A stretch of DNA of 64,000 nt from contig CP054179.1 of the NCBI GenBank assembly GCA_015709615.1, positions 1,488,001 to 1,552,000 on the forward strand, given 5' to 3'. The position numbers and the translations under genes were made by a program. Numbering within the stretch: the stretch's first letter is position 1; the number at the start of each line of letters is the position of its first letter. Source of the DNA: Gammaproteobacteria bacterium (GTDB lineage: Bacteria; Pseudomonadota; Gammaproteobacteria; Burkholderiales; Nitrosomonadaceae). This document shows positions 35,712 to 44,399 of the stretch, piece by piece. The notes under the pieces were generated by a model, which had not been told where the DNA came from, searched no databases, and saw only the letters and a list, made by a program, of their open reading frames with translations.

Positions 35712-36548
35712 ATGAAAAAAACCGTACTCATTACCGGATGTTCCAGCGGAATCGGCTACTGCACCGCCAAAGGTTTGCAGGCACGCGGCTATCGCGTTTT
35801 TGCCACAGCCAGAAGGCGCGACAGCATTGAAAAACTGCTGGCTGAAGGACTGGAAAGCTTCCGTCTGGATTTAAACGACTCCAATTCGATTCATTTCGCT
35901 TTTGAAGAAGTCATGCGCCGCAGCGGCGGTGAATTGTACGCGCTGTTCAACAATGGCGCATTTGGCTTGCCCGGCGCGGTGGAAGATTTAAACCGCGATG
36001 CCCTGCGCGCGCAATTCGAAACCAATGTATTCGGCTGGCAGGAATTGACCAATCTTGCGATCCCCGTGATGCGCCAACAAGGGTATGGACGTATCATTCA
36101 GAACAGCTCGGTGCTGGGTTTTGTCGCACTGCCTTTCCGTGGCGCCTACAACGCCTCCAAATACGCCATCGAAGGTTTGAGCGACACGCTGCGCTTGGAA
36201 CTCAAAGGCAGCAACGTATACGTCAGCTTGATCGAACCGGGGCCGATTTCCAGCCTGTTCCGCATGAACGCCGTCAAAGCGCTGGAAAAATATATCGACA
36301 TCGAAAACAGCGTGCATCGCGAAAAATATCAAGGTGTGCTGGCACGATTGAACAAACAAGGCCCCGCTGTTCCATTCACGCTGCCGCCCGAAGCGGTTCT
36401 GAAGCGGGTAATTCACGCACTGGAAGCACCCAAACCGCAAGCACGTTACTACGTAACCGTTCCTACGTATTTGTTTGGTTTCCTAAAACGCATACTCAGC
36501 ACGCGCGCACTGGACGTGCTGCTGGCGAAATCGGGAAACAGTAACTGA
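35712..36548 (+). CDS. Short-chain dehydrogenase/reductase (SDR)
   Basis: A classical SDR of 278 residues: NAD(P)-binding TGCSSGIG near the N-terminus, the NNGAFG structural motif, catalytic Ser in IIQNSSVLGF and the YNASKYA pair of Tyr and Lys. Substrate cannot be told; resemblance to YdfG/retinol-dehydrogenase-type SDRs is general. A plausible SD (GAAGAAATG) precedes the start. Confidence 0.88.
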   Translation: MKKTVLITGCSSGIGYCTAKGLQARGYRVFATARRRDSIEKLLAEGLESFRLDLNDSNSIHFAFEEVMRRSGGELYALFNNGAFGLPGAVEDLNRDALRAQFETNVFGWQELTNLAIPVMRQQGYGRIIQNSSVLGFVALPFRGAYNASKYAIEGLSDTLRLELKGSNVYVSLIEPGPISSLFRMNAVKALEKYIDIENSVHREKYQGVLARLNKQGPAVPFTLPPEAVLKRVIHALEAPKPQARYYVTVPTYLFGFLKRILSTRALDVLLAKSGNSN

Positions 36549-36559
36549 TCCGGGAGAAG

Positions 36560-37054
36560 CTAAGGGTTAGCCGTGGAAGTCGCACACGATTGCAACATTT
36601 TCCAGGCAATATCACCGAAGAACGCATCTCCTCGCAGCGATGCATTGACAGTTGCCGCATCGATTTGCTGCAACATCAAGGCAAATGCATAAGCCGGTTT
36701 ATCGTTGTCACTGCGCTGCGTAGCTGATTGTACTTCCGCTACCGGATTGCCATAGATCAAAATAGCGTCGGGATTCGACGGTGCGTAAGTAGCGATGGCG
36801 TTACGCAAAAAGCGGGTATCGTAGGCATGAATTTCCGACGCGTGAATATCGGGATATTGCCGGTTCCGGAATTGCAGCGGCCGCAAAAAGGACCGGCCGT
36901 CGTATTGCAGTTTGGCGGTCACACACGCCGCGAGCGCGGCATGGTCTCCCGCCAATTTTTCTTCGAAACGCTGCGTTTTATCACCGCTTGCATCGTTCAA
37001 ATTCGCACACGCCGCCATGAAAAATGCAGTCAAAATCACAATGCAGCGCTTCAT
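36560..37054 (-). CDS. Hypothetical lipoprotein
   Basis: A 164-residue protein with a lipoprotein signal (MKRCIVILTAFFMAACANL, lipobox MAAC, Cys about 16). The mature part contains RNAIATYAPSNPDAILIYGN and no motif I recognise. It converges with the SDR gene and lies upstream of nothing obviously related. Confidence 0.65.
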   Translation of the reverse strand: MKRCIVILTAFFMAACANLNDASGDKTQRFEEKLAGDHAALAACVTAKLQYDGRSFLRPLQFRNRQYPDIHASEIHAYDTRFLRNAIATYAPSNPDAILIYGNPVAEVQSATQRSDNDKPAYAFALMLQQIDAATVNASLRGDAFFGDIAWKMLQSCATSTANP

Positions 37055-37113
37055 CGCAATACTTCAAATGAAACGGTACAACAATTGATAAGCAGCTCGT
37101 TGCTAATCAAACG

Positions 37114-37302
37114 CTAACCGCCAAAATAAACATACGGCTTCATCGGTTCGGCGGATTCCTTGAAGCGTTTGCGCTCTTCCAAATTCTGATTTTTATCCCA
37201 CCAAACACTGCGTGCCTCCAGCCGCTTATCTTGCACTTGCGGATTCTTTTCCAGAAACTCGCGCATAAATTTAGTGTGCTCAGATTCGTAGTTATAATCC
37301 AT
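37114..37302 (-). CDS. DUF3460 family protein
   Basis: A 62-residue soluble protein starting MDYNYESEHTKFMREFLEKN and containing ARSVWWDKN and MKPYVYFGG, the hallmarks of the small betaproteobacterial family DUF3460. The ATG at 37302 has AGGAGAT upstream (GCAGGAGATAACGTC); the longer upstream frame is not needed. Function unknown. Confidence 0.82.
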   Translation of the reverse strand: MDYNYESEHTKFMREFLEKNPQVQDKRLEARSVWWDKNQNLEERKRFKESAEPMKPYVYFGG

Positions 37303-37483
37303 GACGTTATCTCCTGCTCTAAAATTGCAAAAGCCGAACTTTAGCACAGACCTCCTGTTCGATACAGCCCCGGCTTTTACTCCCAATCTTGCACGCAAAC
37401 CGTGCGCCGCCATGCAGCAATGTTAAAATACTGCCGTTACCGCCACTTCTCAATTTCAATTTAACTGCCCGCAATTTTTCTTC

Positions 37484-38518
37484 ATGCTTGTTCTCGGTAT
37501 TGAAACATCCTGCGATGAAACCGGTATCGCGCTGTACGACACCCAATGCGGCTTGCTCAGCCATACGCTGTACTCGCAAATCGCCATGCACCGCGAATAC
37601 GGCGGCGTGGTGCCGGAGCTGGCGTCGCGCGATCATATCCGCCGCGTGCTGCCGCTGATCAGGCAAGCGCTGGCCGCCGCCGGTTGTGAATTGCGCCAAA
37701 TCGACGCCATCGCCTACACGCAAGGCCCCGGTCTTGCTGGTGCACTGCTCGTCGGCGCCAGCATCGGCGCGGCGATGAGTTTTGCGTTGAACATTCCGGC
37801 ACTCGGCATCCATCATCTCGAGGGTCATTTGCTGTCGCCGCTGTTGTCGACTCCAGCTCCCATTTTCCCGTTCATCGCGCTGCTGGTGTCTGGAGGCCAT
37901 ACGCAGTTGATGCAAGTCGACGCTGTCGGTCACTATAGCTTACTCGGTGAAACGGTCGATGACGCCGCCGGTGAAGCGTTCGACAAAACCGCTAAGTTAT
38001 TGGGATTGGGTTATCCCGGCGGTGCCGCGTTATCGCAACTCGCCCGGCAAGGCCGCCCGGGGCAATTCAGACTGCCGCGCCCGATGCTTAACAGCGGCGA
38101 TCTGAATTTCAGCTTCAGCGGCCTGAAAACCGCGGTGCTGACTTTGCTCAACAAACAGGAAAACAGCAAGCAAATCCGCGCTGACATCGCACTAGCGTTT
38201 CAAGATGCAGTAGTGGAAGTGTTGACGGAAAAATCGCTGGCTGCGCTGGCGCAAACCGGATTAAAGCAACTGGTCGTGGCCGGAGGGGTCGGCGCCAACG
38301 AACAACTGCGCCGCGCGCTCAGCGAAAAAGCCGCCGCGCAAGGCACCACGGTGTTCTATCCGGAACTGGAATTCTGCACCGACAACGGCGCCATGATTGC
38401 ATTTGCCGGTGCCATGCGGCTGCAAGCGATGCCGGAATCCGCCCGGCAACCGGCGCGCAGCTTCAACGTGCACGCACGCTGGAATCTGGAGATGCTGGAA
38501 ACGCCTGAAGCCGATTAA
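37484..38518 (+). CDS. tsaD: tRNA N6-threonylcarbamoyladenosine transferase subunit TsaD
   Basis: Part of the enzyme that makes t6A37 in ANN-decoding tRNAs. The 344-residue product begins MLVLGIETSCDETGIALYD, has the metal-binding HHLEGH motif (about 111-116) and GGVGANEQLRR, all typical. Its stop overlaps the plsY stop by four bases from opposite strands. No clear Shine-Dalgarno is seen. Confidence 0.96.
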   Translation: MLVLGIETSCDETGIALYDTQCGLLSHTLYSQIAMHREYGGVVPELASRDHIRRVLPLIRQALAAAGCELRQIDAIAYTQGPGLAGALLVGASIGAAMSFALNIPALGIHHLEGHLLSPLLSTPAPIFPFIALLVSGGHTQLMQVDAVGHYSLLGETVDDAAGEAFDKTAKLLGLGYPGGAALSQLARQGRPGQFRLPRPMLNSGDLNFSFSGLKTAVLTLLNKQENSKQIRADIALAFQDAVVEVLTEKSLAALAQTGLKQLVVAGGVGANEQLRRALSEKAAAQGTTVFYPELEFCTDNGAMIAFAGAMRLQAMPESARQPARSFNVHARWNLEMLETPEAD

Positions 38519-39129
38519 ACATCAGGTTCTTTCTTCTCCCCGATGCGCCCTTCCTTGCCCGCCAGTAGATTGACGATATTCGACTGATGGCGCCAGATCA
38601 GCAGCAACGATATCGCCGAAACCGCTAAGGTGCCGACTTCAAAACCGAGCAGAGCGATGCTATACAGCGGCGTCAGTACCGCCGCAATCAAAGCCGACAG
38701 CGACGAAATGCGCCAAACGAGCGCCACCAGCAACCAGGTTGCCATCGCCAGCAACCCCAGCCAAAGATTCAATCCCAGCAGCACACCGACCGCCGTTGCC
38801 ACACCTTTGCCGCCTTGGAAACGCAAAAATACCGGGAACACATGGCCGAGAAACACCGCCAGTGCCGCCACGGCGGCCGCTTCGTCACCCAATCCCAACT
38901 GCGGCGTGTAAGTTTGTGCCAGAAACACCGCCAGCCAGCCTTTCCCGGCATCGCCGAGCAAGGTCAGCACCGCCGCGGCTTTCTTACCGCTGCGTAGCAC
39001 ATTGGTCGCACCGGGATTTTTCGACCCGTAAGTGCGCGGATCGGGCAGTTTAAAAATCCAACTGGAAATCAGCGCAAACGGCACGGAGCCCAACAAATAA
39101 GCCAGTACGGCAAACAGCAATAACGTCAT
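38515..39129 (-). CDS. plsY: Glycerol-3-phosphate acyltransferase PlsY
   Basis: PlsY transfers acyl groups from acyl-phosphate to glycerol-3-phosphate, the first step of phospholipid synthesis. The 204-residue membrane protein has the family motifs YLLGSVPFALI, RTYGSKNPGATNVLRSGKK and FLRFQGGKGVATAVG. ATG 39129 begins the first membrane helix; the frame extends upstream without conserved sequence. Confidence 0.95.
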   Translation of the reverse strand: MTLLLFAVLAYLLGSVPFALISSWIFKLPDPRTYGSKNPGATNVLRSGKKAAAVLTLLGDAGKGWLAVFLAQTYTPQLGLGDEAAAVAALAVFLGHVFPVFLRFQGGKGVATAVGVLLGLNLWLGLLAMATWLLVALVWRISSLSALIAAVLTPLYSIALLGFEVGTLAVSAISLLLIWRHQSNIVNLLAGKEGRIGEKKEPDV

Positions 39130-39234
39130 CGGATTAGCATCACCTGGAAAAAATAGACTAGAATCCGGTATCGCCCGCTCTCGAAGCTCCCGACCATACC
39201 CGAACAATTCGTACATTTTAGCGCTTAATCATTC

Positions 39235-39600
39235 ATGGATATTATTTTTCTGCACGACTTCAAAGCCAAAACGCTGATCGGCGTGTACCCGTGGGAACGC
39301 ATCGTGCCGCAAACCATCCAGCTCGACCTGGAAATCGCGCTGCCCAGCAGCCGCGCGTGCCAAACGGATAACATCGACGATGCGCTCGACTACGCGCTAA
39401 TCGTCGAAAAAATCAACGATATTTTAACCAACAAACATTTCTCGCTGCTCGAAGCGCTAGCCGAACACATCGCGCAAACCATTTTGACCGACTTTCACGC
39501 GCCGTGGGTCAAGGTCAGCGTCGCCAAGCTAAGCATTATCCGAGGGGTAAAGCGGCTCGGAATTCGCATCGAGCGCAAGGCTGGCGCAGCGCTCGCCTAG
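39235..39600 (+). CDS. folB: Dihydroneopterin aldolase
   Basis: Folate-synthesis enzyme of 121 residues with IFLHDFKAKTLIGVYPWER at the start, the conserved DALDYALIVEKI and the Glu/Lys region LLEALAEHIAQ ... VSVAKLSIIRG. It is divergent from plsY, with about 105 bases between the two starts. Confidence 0.93.
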   Translation: MDIIFLHDFKAKTLIGVYPWERIVPQTIQLDLEIALPSSRACQTDNIDDALDYALIVEKINDILTNKHFSLLEALAEHIAQTILTDFHAPWVKVSVAKLSIIRGVKRLGIRIERKAGAALA

Positions 39601-39781
39601 AAAGTATTTAGCGCGTGAACCGATTCAGGTTTTTATAGTCTCTTGAGTGCAATTCCCTGTAATTCTCGTTGCAAAATTTTCTGTAAGTTTAAAAACTATC
39701 CTTCCAGTAATCAAAAAATTTACAACAACCAACACCTTAGTTGATAATACTGCTTATCCAGGCCGATACAGGAGACATATA

Positions 39782-40132
39782 ATGCATACGGTAAAAATCA
39801 CACCTCTTTTTTATGCGCTTCCCGCCCTATTCCTTATAAGCGGCGCGGTCACCGCACAAGATATTAGCGAAATTCAAAGACAATTCAATGCGGAAACTGC
39901 CGGCAAGCCTTTCAGCGTTCCCGATGACGCTACGCTAACAAAAGCGCTTAAAGAAGCTACACAGCGCGGCACGCCGACCAAAACACCGAGCTATATGCCG
40001 GGTTGCTACGGGTTGGGTTGCGTTTTAGGGCAGAATTATGGTTATGGCAGCTATTTTGGCGGTTACACGCGTCCTTATTACGGCGGTTTGTATGGCGTTA
40101 ATAGTTATGTGCCGTATTACTACGGCTGGTAA
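39782..40132 (+). CDS. Secreted Tyr/Gly-rich hypothetical protein
   Basis: A 116-residue precursor with a Sec signal ending VTAQ (residues 1-25) and a low-complexity C-terminus rich in Tyr, Gly and Pro (about 80-116, for example NYGYGSYFGGYTRPYYGGLY). Two cysteines lie at PGCYGLGC. The ATG at 39782 has AGGAG upstream, so this start is preferred over the longer open frame. Function unknown; surface or matrix role is only suggested by composition. Confidence 0.65.
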   Translation: MHTVKITPLFYALPALFLISGAVTAQDISEIQRQFNAETAGKPFSVPDDATLTKALKEATQRGTPTKTPSYMPGCYGLGCVLGQNYGYGSYFGGYTRPYYGGLYGVNSYVPYYYGW

Positions 40133-40218
40133 TTTTGCGGATGACCGGGGATGGCCGGCAAATAGATTTGATCACACAAACCATTTAATTTTTTATTAAT
40201 CATCAGAAGGGAGATGCA

Positions 40219-40992
40219 ATGGGTTACTCCATTAACAAAAATACCTGGGTAATGACTGGGATCGCGCTATGTTCTTTGGTTTTAAGCGGGTGCGCTGCGG
40301 TTCATACTTCCATTGCCAAGAAGGATCTGGATGTACAAACCAAAATGAGCGACTCTATTTTTCTAGATCCCGTCGAACCAGATAAAAAAGTCATCTACCT
40401 GAATATTCGCAATACTTCCGACAAAACCAATTTCGATATTACCGCCACGGTCGCCAGAGCGTTGGAAGGCCGTGGTTACCGTATCACCACCAACCCGAAA
40501 GAAGCGCATTACTGGCTGCAAGCCAACGTGCTGAGCGTCGACAAGGCCAGTCCGACCGCTGCGGAAGCCGCTCTGAGAGCCGGCTATGGCGGAATGGGCA
40601 GCGCCGCCTTAGGTGCTGCCGTGGGAACAGCCACTGGTGCAGCGATGGGTGGCTGGACAGGCGCCGGTATTGGCGGATTGGCTGGCGCGGCGGCATTTGG
40701 TGTCGCAAGCACGATCGCCGATGCGGCGGTGAAAGATGTCACGTTCATGGCGATTACCGACGTAGAAATCGCGGAACGCGCCGAAGAAGGCGTCATTGTC
40801 CGTGAAGACCGGCAGCAGGATGCAAAACAAGGCGTCGGTGGCGCCAGAAGACAATCGTCGACAAAAGTCAGCGAGATGAACAAATTCCGCACACGCGTGG
40901 TGAGCACCGCCAACAAAGTGAATTTGCAGTACGAAGAAGCCGCGGTTGAATTGACCAATGGTTTGGCACGTTCTATTTCCGGGCTTTTCTAG
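40219..40992 (+). CDS. TraT-like outer-membrane lipoprotein
   Basis: The 257-residue precursor has a lipobox LSGC (Cys about 25) and the TraT signature KKDLDVQTKMSDSIFLDPV, followed by hydrophobic Gly/Ala-rich segments (GAAVGTATGAAMGGWTGAGI). TraT on F plasmids mediates surface exclusion and serum resistance; chromosomal copies in environmental bacteria have unknown roles. SD AAGGGAG precedes the ATG. Confidence 0.85.
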   Translation: MGYSINKNTWVMTGIALCSLVLSGCAAVHTSIAKKDLDVQTKMSDSIFLDPVEPDKKVIYLNIRNTSDKTNFDITATVARALEGRGYRITTNPKEAHYWLQANVLSVDKASPTAAEAALRAGYGGMGSAALGAAVGTATGAAMGGWTGAGIGGLAGAAAFGVASTIADAAVKDVTFMAITDVEIAERAEEGVIVREDRQQDAKQGVGGARRQSSTKVSEMNKFRTRVVSTANKVNLQYEEAAVELTNGLARSISGLF

Positions 40993-41029
40993 GATCAAGT
41001 TCCATTGATTCGAGTCATTGAATATGTTT

Positions 41030-41055
41030 TCCGGTTGCAGGTAATCGCAACCGGA
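41030..41055 (+). terminator. GC-rich hairpin after the TraT-like gene
   Basis: TCCGGTTGC (41030-41038) pairs perfectly with GCAACCGGA (41047-41055) over an eight-base loop. There is no proper T run after it, so it is a weak terminator or RNA-stabilising stem. Confidence 0.4.
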
Positions 41056-41120
41056 TACATGTTTGCACCTAACCGCACACTCTCAGCAAAACATATTGCC
41101 TTATTTACCAGGAGAAGCGC

Positions 41121-41468
41121 ATGACGCCGATAAAAACCACCGCTGTTGTACTCACCTTCCTTCTATGCATCACCGTTTCCGCAGCGCACGCGCAAAAGAA
41201 CAGCTCACCCGCAGACGGCCGCGACGCCATCAACCGGATGACGAAAGAACTGGGGTTGAGCGATACGCAGCGCAGCAAAGTTGAAACCATTCTCAACACG
41301 GAAAAAATGAAAGTTGAAGCTGTTTTCAACGAAGAGCGAAAAAAATTGCAATCCATCCAGGAAGAAACCCGATCCAGTCTGAAAGCAGTATTGAGTCCGG
41401 AGCAAATGGAAAAACTCGAGAACAAAATGCGCCAGGAAAGCAAAAAAAACGCAGCGCAGAAAAAGTAA
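41121..41468 (+). CDS. Periplasmic helical protein (LTxxQ/Spy-like)
   Basis: A 115-residue precursor with a Sec signal (MTPIKTTAVVLTFLLCITVSAAHA) and a charged, mostly helical mature part. Two LTxxQ-like stretches are visible: LGLSDTQRSKVETIL and LSPEQMEKLENKM. Spy/CpxP-type periplasmic chaperones share this layout; the assignment is by pattern only. Confidence 0.65.
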   Translation: MTPIKTTAVVLTFLLCITVSAAHAQKNSSPADGRDAINRMTKELGLSDTQRSKVETILNTEKMKVEAVFNEERKKLQSIQEETRSSLKAVLSPEQMEKLENKMRQESKKNAAQKK

Positions 41469-41513
41469 TCCTTGACTGTATCGCCGGGGTTTATCGATCA
41501 AGCGTTAGTTAGT

Positions 41514-42188
41514 TTATGATCGATAGCAGGCCGGATCGGTCACACCCGCCGCTGCAAACCCCGCCTTGCGAATCCGGCAGGAATCGCACACACCGCACGC
41601 TCGCCCCGCTTCATCAGCTTGATAACACGAAACCGTCAGGCTGTAATCTACACCCAACACAATCCCTGTTTGGATGATTTCTTTTTTGGATAAATGCATC
41701 AACGGTGCATGGATCGTCAGTTTCTTGCCTTCAATGCCCGCTTTTGTCGCCAGATTCGCCATCCGCTCGAACGCTTGAATGTATTCCGGGCGGCAATCGG
41801 GGTAACCGGAATAGTCGACCGCGTTCACTCCGACAAAAATATCCTGGCTTTGCAACATTTCCGCCCAAGCCAGCGCCAGAGACAACATGATCGTATTTCT
41901 CGCGGGTACATAGGTAACCGGTATTTCCTTTTTTTCTCCGGCGGTTGGGACTGCAATCGCTTGATCGGTCAGCGCTGACCCGCCGAAAGCAGTTAAATCG
42001 AGTTTGATAATTTGATGCTGGTGAGCCCCGAGTGAATCCGCGACTTCTCGCGCAGCTTCCAGTTCCGACCGGTGACGCTGACCGTAATCGACGCTCAATG
42101 CATAGCATTGAAAACCTTGATCGCGCGCGATCGCCAGCACGGTGGCAGAATCCAACCCGCCGGACAGCAATACTACGGCTTTTTTCAT
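41514..42188 (-). CDS. queC: 7-cyano-7-deazaguanine synthase
   Basis: QueC makes preQ0 in queuosine synthesis. The PP-loop SGGLDSATVLA opens the 224-residue protein, and four zinc-binding cysteines lie at its C-terminus (SCYQADEAGRACGVCDSC). ATG 42188 is used; it overlaps the queE stop by four bases, so the two genes are coupled. Confidence 0.95.
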   Translation of the reverse strand: MKKAVVLLSGGLDSATVLAIARDQGFQCYALSVDYGQRHRSELEAAREVADSLGAHQHQIIKLDLTAFGGSALTDQAIAVPTAGEKKEIPVTYVPARNTIMLSLALAWAEMLQSQDIFVGVNAVDYSGYPDCRPEYIQAFERMANLATKAGIEGKKLTIHAPLMHLSKKEIIQTGIVLGVDYSLTVSCYQADEAGRACGVCDSCRIRKAGFAAAGVTDPACYRS

Positions 42189-42844
42189 CGCCCCGGCCCC
42201 TCGCCCCACAGCAGTTTGTGCAATTGAACCTGCATCCTGACCGGCACTTGGTCGCGCAATATCCAAGATGCTAATTGGGCAGGCTCCAGAGTCTCATAAA
42301 CCGGGGAAAAAAGGATTGGGCATATGATCTGCAATTGTTTGCTCTCTATCAATTCGCACGCCCAGTGATAATCGGCCTCGTCGCACAGCACAAATTTGAT
42401 TTCGTCGCGCGCTGTCAAGTATTCCAGATTGCGCCAGTTATTCTTGGAAACCTCGCCAGAACCGGGTGTTTTGATATCCATGATCTTCGATACGCGTGCA
42501 TCGACTTGGGACAAATCCAGCGCGCCGCTGGTTTCCAGCGACACCGAGTAGCGCGCATCGCATAACGTCGACAGCAAAACCAGGCAGGCTTTCTGCGCCA
42601 GCGGTTCGCCGCCGGTGACCGTGACGTAATTCGTCTTATAGCGGGCGACTTGGTGCAAAATTTCAGCTATCGAGCGATTCTCGCCGCCGCTAAAGGCATA
42701 GGCCGTATCGCAATAACCGCAGCGCAAAGGACACCCCGTCAGACGTACGAAAACGGTCGGCAAGCCGATCCGGCTGGTTTCACCTTGCAAGGAAAAGAAA
42801 ATTTCACTGATACGCAAGGTTGTCGTTTCTAACACTTGCACCAT
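42185..42844 (-). CDS. queE: 7-carboxy-7-deazaguanine synthase (radical SAM)
   Basis: QueE makes 7-carboxy-7-deazaguanine, the substrate of QueC. The 219-residue enzyme has the radical-SAM cluster motif CPLRCGYC (CxxxCxxC), the leading EIFFSLQGE and the TVTGGEPLAQK motif. Together with queC it lies downstream of the tol-pal-cpoB genes, a common proteobacterial order. Confidence 0.95.
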   Translation of the reverse strand: MVQVLETTTLRISEIFFSLQGETSRIGLPTVFVRLTGCPLRCGYCDTAYAFSGGENRSIAEILHQVARYKTNYVTVTGGEPLAQKACLVLLSTLCDARYSVSLETSGALDLSQVDARVSKIMDIKTPGSGEVSKNNWRNLEYLTARDEIKFVLCDEADYHWACELIESKQLQIICPILFSPVYETLEPAQLASWILRDQVPVRMQVQLHKLLWGEGPGR

Positions 42845-42935
42845 ATCGAATGCCTGGAGGAAAAATGCAGATTATATTGCTGGATGAATGATACGGAAAA
42901 CTGCGGTTGATTGGCTATTTGTTCAAACCGGAAAC

Positions 42936-43841
42936 TTACTTGATGTTGGCCAAGCGTTGCTTGGCTTTTTTGGCCGCGTCACTTTGCGGGTATTTCGCCA
43001 GTATACTTTCCAGCGTATGCTTGCTGGCCTTGCTATCGCCCATTTCCAGCTGGCTGGTGGCGATATTCAAATAGGCATCCGGCACTTTGTTGCTGTTCGG
43101 GTACTTGCTGATCAGTTTTTTCTGCGCATCGATCGCCAGCTGGTAGTCGCGCAACGCATAACGCGCATTGCCGATCCAATAGGCGGCGCCCGGCGCCAAG
43201 TTGGATTGCGGGTAATTTTCCAGAAAACTTTCGAATTGCGCGATGGCGTTGGCATACTCGCCATTCTTGAATAGATCAAATGCCGCTTTATAAGCGCTGC
43301 TTTCTGTTGCGCCACCAGGCGGCGCCGCTTCATTGACCGCCGACAAAGCGGTGTCCGCGGTTACAGCGGAATCCACTTCGGCGGAAGACAGTGACTCCGG
43401 TGCGACTACCGCATCGGCTGGCGGCGCAGCGGCGCGCTGCTCCTCCGGCTGCGGTTCGATCATGCTGTGCGGCGTATTTTTCGGTGCCGGATGAGCAGAA
43501 GGCACTCGCTTGTCCGGCTGCTCGATAACACGTAACCGGTTGTCCAGGTCGATATAGAAATCGCGCTGCCGCTTTTGCAACAACGCGTTATCGTTATTCA
43601 GCATTTCTATCTGCCCGTTCAGCTTCCCCAGTTCCTGTTCCAGCGTCTCAACTTTGCTGTAGAGCTCCAGCAATGCCTGGCTGTTCAGCGCCTGTTCCAT
43701 CTTGGCAATACGCGCTTCCATTTCCTTGACCTGCTGACGCAATGCATTAACCTGCTCGCGTGCCTCACCATCGCCAAACAATGCGGCATGGCTGATGCTG
43801 CTGCTCAGCAATACCAGCAGAAGAAAAGCGCGTATCAGCAT
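42936..43841 (-). CDS. cpoB: Cell division coordinator CpoB (YbgF)
   Basis: Periplasmic partner of Tol-Pal that coordinates peptidoglycan synthesis with outer-membrane constriction. The 301-residue precursor has a signal peptide (to about 20), a coiled coil (about 28-100), a Pro/Ala-rich linker and three C-terminal tetratricopeptide repeats (AFDLFKNGEYANAIAQFESF, AYWIGNARYALRDYQLAI). It follows pal by two bases. Confidence 0.93.
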   Translation of the reverse strand: MLIRAFLLLVLLSSSISHAALFGDGEAREQVNALRQQVKEMEARIAKMEQALNSQALLELYSKVETLEQELGKLNGQIEMLNNDNALLQKRQRDFYIDLDNRLRVIEQPDKRVPSAHPAPKNTPHSMIEPQPEEQRAAAPPADAVVAPESLSSAEVDSAVTADTALSAVNEAAPPGGATESSAYKAAFDLFKNGEYANAIAQFESFLENYPQSNLAPGAAYWIGNARYALRDYQLAIDAQKKLISKYPNSNKVPDAYLNIATSQLEMGDSKASKHTLESILAKYPQSDAAKKAKQRLANIK

Positions 43842-43843
43842 GT

Positions 43844-44368
43844 TTATTCGCCCCGGTACAGGATGTCAGTACGACGGTTCTGACTCCAGACTGCTTCGCC
43901 TTGTCCCAGCGCGCGCGGTTTTTCTTCGCCCAGGCTGACGGATTCAATTTGCGCATCGCGGGCGCCCGCCAAGGTCATCATGTTCTTGACGCTATCGGCG
44001 CGGCGTTGCCCCAAAGCCAGATTGTATTCGCGACTACCGCGATCGTCGGTGTTGCCTTGCAGGATCACATTTGCTGTGGGATTGTCACGCAAGAAGCGGG
44101 CATGCGACAACACGAGTTCGCGGTATTCGCCTTTGACGGTGTAGCTGTCATAGTCATAATAAACGCTGCGTTGCGACAAAATACTATTCGGGTCATTCAG
44201 TTGACTGAAATAACCCGGTCTGCCTCCGCCGCTCCCGCCCAAATCGCTGCTGCTCATGCCGCCACCGGCACCCGAGCCGGCAGCAAGATCGTCCACTTCG
44301 GGTTGCGTGGTTTGACTGGCGCATGCCGATAACAGCACGATCATTGAAATACCTAATATTTTTCTCAT
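43844..44368 (-). CDS. pal: Peptidoglycan-associated lipoprotein Pal
   Basis: The 174-residue lipoprotein (lipobox LSAC) has a Gly/Ser-rich linker and an OmpA-like domain with GNTDDRGSREYNLALGQRRA, which binds meso-diaminopimelate of peptidoglycan. It works with TolB and lies between tolB and cpoB. Confidence 0.96.
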   Translation of the reverse strand: MRKILGISMIVLLSACASQTTQPEVDDLAAGSGAGGGMSSSDLGGSGGGRPGYFSQLNDPNSILSQRSVYYDYDSYTVKGEYRELVLSHARFLRDNPTANVILQGNTDDRGSREYNLALGQRRADSVKNMMTLAGARDAQIESVSLGEEKPRALGQGEAVWSQNRRTDILYRGE

Positions 44369-44399
44369 TTATTAACTCCTTGTGATTAAAAATTGCGAA